58,972 nt of DNA from assembly GCA_903900265.1 (NCBI GenBank), contig CAIUMM010000187.1, forward strand, positions 1 through 58,972. The letters run 5' to 3'. The position numbers and the translations under genes are program-made. A model generated the notes under the pieces. It was not told the origin of the DNA. It was given only the letters and a program-made list of their open reading frames with translations, and did not search any database. This DNA is from an uncultured Pseudomonadota bacterium (GTDB taxonomy: Bacteria > Myxococcota_A > UBA796 > SXON01). This document shows positions 25,437 through 32,844 of the stretch, piece after piece (positions within the stretch are counted from its first letter, which is position 1; the number at the start of each line of letters is the position of its first letter).

Positions 25437-27129
25437 GTCGGCGGCGCACAAACAGCAGGGATAGCCCCCACATCGCCGGCATCACCACCGGCGACGTCTG
25501 GCAGCCCGTGGCTTGTAGTTGGGCATCCTCGATCTGCAAGGTCACGCCGCCATAGACGCGCACGCCGTCGTCCACCGTGACGGCGCGGCTGCCTACCGCG
25601 GCGTCCCCCGCCACCGTGAAGTCCACGACAAGCACGCCGTCTTCCGCGCGCACCGCCCCGACTACGACGTCCGCGCCGAGGTCGATGGTCGGATCGGGCC
25701 GCGCCATCGCCCCCACGTAGGCGATCTCCGCATGCGTCGCCTGCCCTTGGCGCGCTTTGAGCTCCGCCGGCAGGAGCTGCGGGCGCTCCGAGCCAGCGAG
25801 CACCTCAAACACCGCCGGGGCGACCGTCTCTCCCGAAGGTGTCAGCAGCGTGAGGTCGCGCGCGCCGGCGGGGGCGCTCGCATCGATCGCGACGTCCAAC
25901 ACCGCAGCGTCCACGTCCCGCACGCGCACCGAGACCGTAGTCCCCTCCCCCAGCGAGGCGGAGACCTCCCCCTCGGTGAGCAACAAGTACGCACCGGACA
26001 GGTTGAGCCGCACATGATCCCCGGCCCAGGCCGAAGCGGGCGTGACCGACGTGACCTGCGGGATCGAGGCGGTGAGCGAGACCGGCTGCGAGGCATCGCC
26101 TTGATCCAGACCGTACACCGCGCGCACGGTGAACGTGTCGATCCCACCGGTGACCTCGACGTCCGTGGCGGTGGACAAGGACGTCGCGACCAGCGCGTCT
26201 CCGCGAAAAATGCGGTACCCGCTGACCACCTGCGTGGTGTCCGGAGCATCCCACCGCAATGGCACGGTGTGGCCCAGAGCCCGGTCCGCGTCGAGGCGCA
26301 GGTTCCGCGGCGCGGCGAGGTAGTACCGGAACGCGACCGGTTCCGAGACCGTCGTGTTGGACGCGTCCAGCGCGACGACAGCGTAGACCACCCAGGTATC
26401 TGGCCCTTGACCCGGGATCTCTCCCCGGTAGACGCCCTCCACCTGCGTCATCGGCACGATCACCGGCTGCTCGGTCCCGATCGCGTAGCGCAAGGACACC
26501 GCGGCGAGCGCCACATCGTCCCGGACCATCGCCGTGACAACGCTGGCATCGCCGATGCCCTCGGTGTCCGCGAGCACATCGACCCAGTCGATGCGCGGCG
26601 CGACCGGGTCGCCGTCCCAAAACACGACGTCGTCGAGGAACCAGCCGTCCGCGGTTCCCGCGGCGTCTGCCGCGAACACCCAGCGCACCGTGAGCGGGTT
26701 GGACAAGCCCGAGAGGTCGAACGCAGTGTGGATCCACCCGTCGGAGGTCGACGTCCACGAAGGTTCAGACGCGTAGATCGGCGTCAGGGCCTGCCAGCCG
26801 GAGCCGTCGTCGACCTCTACCTGCGCCGTGTCGCCCGCGTCCAACGCGTACCACTGCGCAAACTGCAGCACCGGCCGGGCGGCGCCGGAGAGGTTCACCG
26901 CCGGGCACGTCAAGGTGTCGGTCGTGTCGTTCAGGTACCCGCCGCCGAGGTTCAACGCCCACGCGTTCGGGCCGGTGTAGCCGGCGCCCGGGCCACCGGA
27001 GACGGCACCCCACATCCACTGAGCGGTCTCCCCGCCGGCGACACAGCCTCCGTCGTCCCCGTCGAACCCCAGCTCCACGAGCGGAGTCGCCGCCTGCGCA
27101 ACCCCCACGCAAAACGCCAACAGCAACAT
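25399..27129 (-). CDS. Secreted fibronectin/IPT-like protein with MYXO-CTERM-like tail
   Basis: 576 aa. A signal peptide (MLLLAFCVGVAQA) is followed by a jelly-roll-like first domain (WFLDDVVFWDGDPVAPR, about 30-175), a fibronectin-III-like section with DTTQVVSGYRIFRGD (about 265-350) and an IPT/TIG-like section with VTSVTPASAWAGDHVRLNLSG. The C-terminus, GCQTSPVVMPAMWGLSLLFVRRR, has the Cys, short hydrophobic stretch and Arg cluster expected of a MYXO-CTERM sorting signal, though shorter than typical and followed by a 12-residue tail. Start ATG is coupled (ATGA) to the VWA gene upstream. Probably surface-displayed. Confidence 0.75.
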   Translation of the reverse strand: MLLLAFCVGVAQAATPLVELGFDGDDGGCVAGGETAQWMWGAVSGGPGAGYTGPNAWALNLGGGYLNDTTDTLTCPAVNLSGAARPVLQFAQWYALDAGDTAQVEVDDGSGWQALTPIYASEPSWTSTSDGWIHTAFDLSGLSNPLTVRWVFAADAAGTADGWFLDDVVFWDGDPVAPRIDWVDVLADTEGIGDASVVTAMVRDDVALAAVSLRYAIGTEQPVIVPMTQVEGVYRGEIPGQGPDTWVVYAVVALDASNTTVSEPVAFRYYLAAPRNLRLDADRALGHTVPLRWDAPDTTQVVSGYRIFRGDALVATSLSTATDVEVTGGIDTFTVRAVYGLDQGDASQPVSLTASIPQVTSVTPASAWAGDHVRLNLSGAYLLLTEGEVSASLGEGTTVSVRVRDVDAAVLDVAIDASAPAGARDLTLLTPSGETVAPAVFEVLAGSERPQLLPAELKARQGQATHAEIAYVGAMARPDPTIDLGADVVVGAVRAEDGVLVVDFTVAGDAAVGSRAVTVDDGVRVYGGVTLQIEDAQLQATGCQTSPVVMPAMWGLSLLFVRRRPTLRSGSQSRAR

Positions 27130-28067
27130 CAGCTCGCCGTCCGCGCGAGGCTGTAGGACACGGTGATCACGCTGTCCGGAGGAGGCGGACTCGCAAACAC
27201 CACCGCAGGTGCATCCTCATCAACCACCCATCCGCTCTCCTGACGCACACCATCCACAGCGACGGTCAGCGATCCGTCTACCGGATCCGCCTGCAAGGGA
27301 AAGCGCACCTGCCACTCTACGGACGTCGCGCCGATGCTCTCGGCGATCTCAGTAAAATCATCCGCGCAGATGCTGGCGATCTGCCCTCCGGACAGCTGCG
27401 CGACCTCCGCGTAGCGGTCCCCTGGCAACGCCGTACCGCCCGCGCCGCGACAGCCCGACGGGATGTCTCCGATGAGCGCGCTCGCCCGCGCGGCGTGGCC
27501 GGTGCGCGTGGCTTCCGCAGCCAGCAAGCCCAAAAACGCGCTCACCGGGTCATCTCCGAGCACATCGCCGCTGGCGTCGTCCCCGTCGGAGACGAACACC
27601 ACCTGCAAGGACGCGCTGTCCCGCCGAAAGCCGACATTGACGCCGTCATCGGCGTCGAGCGCCAAAGCGACGGCGTCGAGCCCCTGAGAGGGCGGCGGCG
27701 ACGCTGTGCCCACCGCGAGGTTCGCGACGAGGTGCGCGACCACGTCCGGGTCTTCGGAGGTCAAGATCCACGGTTGCCCCAGCAGCGCGCCGCCATCGCG
27801 GAGGTCCATGGAGATCACGCCGATCTGATAGCGCGTGGCCAGCGCATCCAGCGCGTCGATAAACGCCCCTACCGCGCTGCCCAACCCCGACTGCTCCTCG
27901 GCCATGCTGCCGGTGCTATCCACGACGAACAGCACATCCAACGCCGGCAACGGCGCCTGCGTGAACGTCTCGGACACGACCTCCGAGTCGCCCTCCACCG
28001 TCGCGCCATCCACAAAGTAGTCGGTGCAGCCCCCGAGCCACAGCAGCGCCGCGACCGCCGCTGTCAT
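27129..28067 (-). CDS. VWA-domain lipoprotein
   Basis: 312 aa. Lipoprotein signal ending in LLWLGGC (Cys14). The von Willebrand factor A domain carries the MIDAS motif DSTGSM near residue 50 and a conserved FVSDGDDASGD strand, followed by a beta-rich tail with SYSLARTAS. Such myxobacterial VWA lipoproteins are cell-surface metal-dependent adhesion or scaffold proteins. The start overlaps the stop of the preceding lipoprotein gene (ATGA) and the stop overlaps the start of the next, giving a three-gene unit of exported proteins. Confidence 0.85.
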   Translation of the reverse strand: MTAAVAALLWLGGCTDYFVDGATVEGDSEVVSETFTQAPLPALDVLFVVDSTGSMAEEQSGLGSAVGAFIDALDALATRYQIGVISMDLRDGGALLGQPWILTSEDPDVVAHLVANLAVGTASPPPSQGLDAVALALDADDGVNVGFRRDSASLQVVFVSDGDDASGDVLGDDPVSAFLGLLAAEATRTGHAARASALIGDIPSGCRGAGGTALPGDRYAEVAQLSGGQIASICADDFTEIAESIGATSVEWQVRFPLQADPVDGSLTVAVDGVRQESGWVVDEDAPAVVFASPPPPDSVITVSYSLARTAS

Positions 28068-28636
28068 TGTTCGCCGAGCGTTCGCCACGCCTGCACACGG
28101 ACGATGTCCTCGCTGTTTCGCTCTTTGCGCGTGAAGATCACCCGCCGGAAACCCCAAGAGTTCATCAGCCGAAACTCCCCGCTGAACGGGGTCCACGACA
28201 CGTTCGGCGTGGGCGGAAAACCGAGGTAGCCCAACACTTGATCCCGTCGCATCGGCTCGGGCAACGGCACATCCACCAGATAGATGCGATCGTTCTGCAC
28301 CCGAAGCGTGCCTTTTTCCAAGCGGATCTGCTGGCCTTGGCCGGGCGGCAGCTCGGTCTCTTCGATCACGGCGCCCAGCTGCTGCTCGATCTCGGCGCGG
28401 GCGACGCTGAACGACTGCTGCCCGAGGTACCGCGCATCCACGTAGACGCCATCGGCCTTTTTGTACACCAGCGCCGCCGCGGTGTTGGGCCGGCTCTTCA
28501 GCTCGGAGAGCTTGCGTTTGCGCTCCAGCGACTCCACCGAGGGGCGCGGCGGCTCGACCACCGCGGGCGCGGCAGGCTCCTGCGTACACGCCACAAGCAG
28601 CAGCGCAGGCACCCAGGTTGGCAGGGAAATCAGCAT
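28064..28636 (-). CDS. Lipoprotein of unknown function
   Basis: 190 aa from the ATG at 28636. The signal ends in ALLLVAC (lipobox), then a Pro/Glu-rich linker and a charged segment with VESLERKRKLSELKSRPN. The remaining 120 residues are mixed alpha/beta with YLVDVPLPEPMRRDQVLGY and a Trp-rich end (SWGFRRVIFTRKERN). No family recognised. The frame is open further upstream to 29191, but that part is antisense to moaD/moaE and is rejected. First gene of the exported-protein unit, divergent from moaD with 41 bases between starts. Confidence 0.75.
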   Translation of the reverse strand: MLISLPTWVPALLLVACTQEPAAPAVVEPPRPSVESLERKRKLSELKSRPNTAAALVYKKADGVYVDARYLGQQSFSVARAEIEQQLGAVIEETELPPGQGQQIRLEKGTLRVQNDRIYLVDVPLPEPMRRDQVLGYLGFPPTPNVSWTPFSGEFRLMNSWGFRRVIFTRKERNSEDIVRVQAWRTLGEQ

Positions 28637-28677
28637 GCTCGGCGTGAACCGCTCCGTCTTTCTGATTAACCAGCGCC

Positions 28678-28905
28678 ATGCGCATTCGGCTTCGGTATTT
28701 TGCGGTGCTGCGTGAACGAGCCGGCTGCGACGTCGAAGACGTCGAAGTTCCCGACTCGTGCGACGCAATGCAGGCATTTCGACAACGCTTCCCTGGCATG
28801 GACCTCCGCGTCGGCTTTGCCCGGAATGCCGAGATCTGCGCTCCGAGCACCGCGCTGCATGCCGGCGACGAACTAGCGCTGCTGCCGCCGCTGGGGGGCG
28901 GATGA
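28678..28905 (+). CDS. moaD: Molybdopterin synthase small subunit (ThiS/MoaD family)
   Basis: 75 aa, ubiquitin fold. Opens MRIRLRYFAVLRERAG and ends in Gly-Gly-Gly after LLPPL, giving the C-terminal Gly-Gly that becomes the thiocarboxylate for sulfur transfer to precursor Z in molybdenum-cofactor synthesis. Its stop overlaps the moaE start (ATGA), so the two synthase subunits are made together. There is no clear ribosome site before the ATG. Confidence 0.9.
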   Translation: MRIRLRYFAVLRERAGCDVEDVEVPDSCDAMQAFRQRFPGMDLRVGFARNAEICAPSTALHAGDELALLPPLGGG

Positions 28906-29345
28906 GCGCCGGCACGAACACGACCCGCATGATCGCCGGTCCCATCGACGCGCGCGCCGTCGCGGACGCAGTGCGCAGCCCCGCGTATGGAGCGGTGCTC
29001 TGCTTCGAAGGCGTAGGCCGCAACGAGCTCGACGGCCGGCCGGTGCTCGCGCTGGAGTACGAGGCGTGGACCGAACCGGCAGAGCGTGAAATGCGCGCGA
29101 TCTGCGACGAAGCCGCGGCCCGTTGGTCGGTGCGCGCGGTGATCGTGCACCGCACCGGTCGCGTCGAGATCGGCGAGCCCAGCGTGGTCATCGCCGTCGG
29201 CGCCGCGCACCGCAGCGAGGCTTACGCGGCGTCCCGCTACTGCATCGACGAGCTCAAAGTGCGCGTGCCCATCTGGAAGAAAGAGATCTACGCCGACGGC
29301 GACGCGTGGATCGCCAACACCCCGGCCGAAGGACCCTCGAAGTGA
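28902..29345 (+). CDS. moaE: Molybdopterin synthase large subunit
   Basis: 147 aa from the ATG at 28902. Typical MoaE features: GAVLCFEGVGRNELDG near the start, LEYEAWTEPAEREM, VHRTGRVEIGEPSVVIAV (HRxG...G motif) and the active-site KKEIY segment. It forms the heterotetramer with MoaD that converts precursor Z to molybdopterin. The stop overlaps the trmB start (GTGA). No other moa or mob gene is present in the window. Confidence 0.93.
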   Translation: MSAGTNTTRMIAGPIDARAVADAVRSPAYGAVLCFEGVGRNELDGRPVLALEYEAWTEPAEREMRAICDEAAARWSVRAVIVHRTGRVEIGEPSVVIAVGAAHRSEAYAASRYCIDELKVRVPIWKKEIYADGDAWIANTPAEGPSK

Positions 29346-30067
29346 AACAGATCCCGCTCAACCGCCCCTTTCGGGACCGCACCGCGCTCGAGGCCGAAGG
29401 CATCAACCCCTACGTCGCCTCCCACCTCGAATTTCCCGAGATCATCCCCGCCGAGCAAGCCGAAGGATGGAAGGGGCGCTGGCCGGAGGCCTTCGCGACT
29501 CCGGGCCCAGTGCACCTCGAGATCGGCAGCGGCAACGGCTTTTACCTGTCGGGCATGGCGGCGGCGCACCCCGAGCTCCGCTGGGTCGGCCTCGAGATCC
29601 GCTTCAAGCGCGTGGTGCTCGCGGCCCGCAAGCTACAAGCCGCCAAGCTGAACAACGCGAAGCTGCTGCGCTTTGACGCGTTCAATCTCCAGCGCGTGTT
29701 CGCGGACGGCGATCTGGCGGCGGTGCACATCAACCACCCCGATCCGTGGCCCAAGGACAAGCAAGCCCACCGGCGCTTGATCAGCCCTCCGGTGCTGGCG
29801 CAGCTCACGCGCTTTGTGCGCTCGGGCGGCGAGCTTCGGCTGAAGACCGACTTCCGGCCGCACGTCGACGCCCTGATCGAGAGCGTGACATCGGCGACGG
29901 TCGCGGCAGAATTTCCCGAACTCCAGGGAGCCTGGACCGTGCTGGGCACCTCGGACAGCGTGCGCGAACAAGGCGCGCCTTGGTCGAACGACGTCCGCAC
30001 CAACTACCAGCGAAAGTTTGAGGATCAAGGGCTTCCCGTCTATGCCGCGTGGTTACGCAGAAGCTGA
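29342..30067 (+). CDS. trmB: tRNA (guanine-N7-)-methyltransferase
   Basis: 241 aa from the GTG at 29342. SAM-binding motif LEIGSGNGFYLSGMA at about residues 60-75, and the family signature INHPDPWPKDKQAHRRL near 130. It methylates G46 in tRNA. The frame is open upstream but overlaps moaE in a frame with Arg-rich non-coding text, so the coupled GTG is chosen. An S41 protease gene follows after 12 bases. Confidence 0.93.
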   Translation: MKQIPLNRPFRDRTALEAEGINPYVASHLEFPEIIPAEQAEGWKGRWPEAFATPGPVHLEIGSGNGFYLSGMAAAHPELRWVGLEIRFKRVVLAARKLQAAKLNNAKLLRFDAFNLQRVFADGDLAAVHINHPDPWPKDKQAHRRLISPPVLAQLTRFVRSGGELRLKTDFRPHVDALIESVTSATVAAEFPELQGAWTVLGTSDSVREQGAPWSNDVRTNYQRKFEDQGLPVYAAWLRRS

Positions 30068-30079
30068 CCGGAGGCGACG

Positions 30080-31210
30080 GTGACAGCACCAGCAGGGTCC
30101 CCATCGGGCAACGCGGCGCGGCGCCGACTGCCCATCCTTGCGGCCTTGGGGATCGGCGCGGCGCTTGGGTTTGCCGTCGGCAATCACACCGCAGCAGGAA
30201 GCGCCCCTGATCCATCGGACACCTGGGCGCGCATCCAAGACGACATCGCGATGCGGCACCCCGAGCCCCCGACGCGCAAGGCGCTGATCTACGCGTCCAT
30301 TCACGGCATGATCGGAGCGCTTGACCGCTGGACGCGCTTTTACGCGCCCGACGAGGTCGTTCAGGCGACCGTCGAGCCCGCGGACGTCGGGCTCGGCGCC
30401 ACCGTGGTCCCCGAAGAATGCGGCTTGCGCGTGACGCAGGTGGAGAATCCCGCCGCAGCGGCGGGCTTGAAGGTGGACGACTGCATCCGAAAGGTCGACG
30501 GTGTCAGCATCATCGACACCCCACCTGAATCCCGTACGGCGCGCCTGCTCGGCGCCTCGCGCACCGCCTGCCTGTTGGAGCTCAGCCGCCCCGGCTCCGC
30601 CAAGCCCATGCTGGTCGCCGTTCAGCGCGGGTGGCGAGGAGGTGCGCCCCTCGAATCCGCGCAGCTCGGGGCTGGGCCGGAGCAGGCCACCGTGCTGCGG
30701 CTCTCATCCTTCCCGACCGGGGTCACCGCGCTGTGGTCGCCCGCGGCGCAGCAAGCAGCGGCGCGCAGCCGCCGCGTCATCGTCGACCTGCGCGGCAATA
30801 TGGGCGGCGATCTCTACGAAGCCGTGCGCCTCGTCGACCGCTTCGCGACCGAAGGCGTGATCGTGCGCACCGACGTGCGCGGCGAAGGTCCACGGACCTA
30901 CACCGCGACCAACAGCGGCGATGAGGTCTCCGTTCCGCTCATCGTGCTCGTCGATGAACGCACAGCGAGCGCCGCCGAGATCACCGCAGCCGCGCTTCAA
31001 GCGCTCGCTCAGGCCCGCGTCGTCGGGCGGCCCACTGTCGGAAAGCGGAGCATCCAGACCACGCTGCGCTACGAAGATGGCAGCGCGATGCAGCTCACCA
31101 TCGGGCACTTCACGGTCGCGGGCGACCTGCACATCGACCAGACCATCGCCGCGGGGGCGGATGAAGGCGTGTGGTGGGAGGCTGCAGGCCAAACGAGCGA
31201 GACCCGGTGA
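30080..31210 (+). CDS. S41-family C-terminal processing protease
   Basis: 376 aa. GTG start with a GGAGG ribosome site 5-9 bases upstream. One membrane/signal segment (LPILAALGIGAALGFAVG, about 17-34), then a helical N-region, a PDZ-like domain (GLGATVVPEECGLRV, about 110-190) and the S41 core with VIVDLRGNMGGDLYE, DERTASAAEIT (Ser297) and VGKRSIQ (Lys322). The 25-residue Ser-Lys spacing matches the CtpA/Prc dyad. Probably periplasmic or membrane-tethered, processing exported proteins. Confidence 0.9.
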   Translation: MTAPAGSPSGNAARRRLPILAALGIGAALGFAVGNHTAAGSAPDPSDTWARIQDDIAMRHPEPPTRKALIYASIHGMIGALDRWTRFYAPDEVVQATVEPADVGLGATVVPEECGLRVTQVENPAAAAGLKVDDCIRKVDGVSIIDTPPESRTARLLGASRTACLLELSRPGSAKPMLVAVQRGWRGGAPLESAQLGAGPEQATVLRLSSFPTGVTALWSPAAQQAAARSRRVIVDLRGNMGGDLYEAVRLVDRFATEGVIVRTDVRGEGPRTYTATNSGDEVSVPLIVLVDERTASAAEITAAALQALAQARVVGRPTVGKRSIQTTLRYEDGSAMQLTIGHFTVAGDLHIDQTIAAGADEGVWWEAAGQTSETR

Positions 31211-31254
31211 GCCTCCCGGATGGCCGGTTGCCCCGCGGCGTGTAACCCTGCGAC

Positions 31255-32571
31255 ATGCTCCGCAACCTCGCTCTTTTGACCCTGTCGTCGTTGGTCGTGT
31301 GGACGAGCGGGTGCAAGCCCTCCGCGGTGATCGCGCCCCCCACGCTCACGTTGGACGCCGACCACCCCACCGCCGTGCTGGTGAGCGCGGATCTGCCCGA
31401 TGCCGACTGCGCGCTTCACTGGTCCGCCGACGGCGCCCAGCCCGCCGGGGCCAGCTTGAACGCGCAGATGGACGGCGACGCGCTCGTTGGAACGCTGCTT
31501 GGGCTACGCACCGACACCCACGTCACCGTGACCCTCGAGTGCCCCCAAGGCTCGAGCGCCGACGCGACGATCACCACCGCGCCGCTCGATGACGACGTGC
31601 CTACCATCACCGTCACCACCGCCGCCAGCGGCCTCACGGAGTCGCTGTTCTTGCACGAGTGGTTTCAATCGGGACCGTCCGGCTTCTTGACCATCGAGGA
31701 CCTCGACGGACGCGTGGTCTGGTGGGAGTCCCAAGGTACACGCACGGCGACCCACGCCCACGTGGACCCCGAGACCCACGCGGTCTACGCGGTGGAGCGC
31801 GGCTACAACGACGCAGACGGCTTCGTTGTCGCGCCGATGACCGGTCCGGCCTCGCGGTGGATGCTCCCCGGCGCGCATCACGACAGCCTCGCCCTCGGCG
31901 CCGGGCGCTACCTGCTCGCGGTCACCGTCGACAAAGAGGTCGATGGCGAGCTCATCGCCGGAGACGACCTCGTGATGCTGGACATCGCCGACGGCAGCAC
32001 CACCGTGGTCTGGGACTCCTTCGACCAGCTGGTGATGGAGCGCAACAACGGGTGGGATTTTCGGAGGTTCAACGGGGCTGCGGACTGGACCCACTTGAAC
32101 GGGCTCAACATGGACCCCGAAACCGGCAAGATCTACGCTTCGCTGTACTGGGCCGGCGCCATCGTGCAGATCGATCCGAACACGTGGCAGACCGACTGGG
32201 TTTTGGGTGGAACGACCTCGACGTTCGCCGTCGACGAAGCCTTCGGACCCCAGCACAGCCCCGTCCATGTCGGCGACACGCTGTGGCTCTTCGACAACGG
32301 GTCGGACAGCGCGGCCGGGTCCCGCCTCGCCCGCTACACCGTCGATGAGGCCAGCTGGACAGCCACGCAGACCTGGACCTGGCAGGAGGATCCCCCGGCG
32401 ATGGACATCGTCCTGGGCAGTGTCGACCCTCACGAAGACGCGCTGATCGCCTCGTGGGGCGACTCCGGCACCATCCGCATCTTCGACGTTCAATCCGAGG
32501 TGATCGGCGAATACGACCTCGGAGAGCGCAATCAGGTCGGCTACACCAGCTTGCTGGAATCACTCCAGTAG
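31255..32571 (+). CDS. Arylsulfotransferase-like beta-propeller lipoprotein
   Basis: 438 aa. Lipoprotein signal ending in VVWTSGC. After an Ig-like N-terminal part (about 25-130) comes a propeller with ESLFLHEWFQSG, GAHHDSLALG, DWTHLNGLNMDPETGKIYASLYW and FGPQHSPVHVGDTLWLFDNG, which match the DW(A/T)H and QHxxxxL...LFDNG signatures of the ASST/Arylsulfotran families. His residues at the key positions are present, so sulfotransfer or a related reaction outside the cytoplasm is plausible; the substrate is unknown. Start ATG is 44 bases after the protease gene. Confidence 0.8.
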   Translation: MLRNLALLTLSSLVVWTSGCKPSAVIAPPTLTLDADHPTAVLVSADLPDADCALHWSADGAQPAGASLNAQMDGDALVGTLLGLRTDTHVTVTLECPQGSSADATITTAPLDDDVPTITVTTAASGLTESLFLHEWFQSGPSGFLTIEDLDGRVVWWESQGTRTATHAHVDPETHAVYAVERGYNDADGFVVAPMTGPASRWMLPGAHHDSLALGAGRYLLAVTVDKEVDGELIAGDDLVMLDIADGSTTVVWDSFDQLVMERNNGWDFRRFNGAADWTHLNGLNMDPETGKIYASLYWAGAIVQIDPNTWQTDWVLGGTTSTFAVDEAFGPQHSPVHVGDTLWLFDNGSDSAAGSRLARYTVDEASWTATQTWTWQEDPPAMDIVLGSVDPHEDALIASWGDSGTIRIFDVQSEVIGEYDLGERNQVGYTSLLESLQ

Positions 32572-32606
32572 CGTGCGGGTTCACCCAACGAGGACTCGAA
32601 AATCCA

Positions 32607-32634
32607 TTGCCGGGTCAAGTACCGGTGCTACATT
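32607..32634 (+). promoter_or_regulatory. Candidate promoter for the 56-aa protein gene
   Basis: TTGCCG at 32607-32612 and TACATT at 32629-32634 with 16 bases between, placing transcription start about 20 bases before the ATG and just ahead of a strong GGAGG. It sits in the 90-base gap after the propeller gene. Tentative. Confidence 0.35.
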
Positions 32635-32661
32635 GACAACGAGAGACTACGGAGGCCCCTG

Positions 32662-32832
32662 ATGCTTGACGCCTTCATCATCGACCACATCCGCCGCGAG
32701 AAGGAACGTCATATCGACGACCGCCCCTCGTTGCAGATTGAGGTTCCGCCGCACCGCCCGGACATCGAGCCGCAACAGCCCAAGCGGAAGGACGAAGAGC
32801 GCGGCATCATCGAGATCGACTTCACGATCTGA
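32662..32832 (+). CDS. Conserved-looking 56-aa soluble protein
   Basis: 56 aa, below the usual 60-aa reporting size. Starts ATG with GGAGG 6-10 bases upstream and reads MLDAFIIDHIRREKERHIDD through a Pro-rich middle to RGIIEIDFTI. I have seen short proteins of this type (an IxxIRxE helix, a Pro-rich middle and an acidic Ile-Ile-Asp-Phe end) in Deltaproteobacteria, always without known function. Highly charged, no membrane segment. It has its own candidate promoter and lies 12 bases from the convergent patatin gene. Probably a real gene because of the strong ribosome site and family-like ends. Confidence 0.75.
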   Translation: MLDAFIIDHIRREKERHIDDRPSLQIEVPPHRPDIEPQQPKRKDEERGIIEIDFTI

Positions 32833-32844
32833 ACCCAACCGGGG

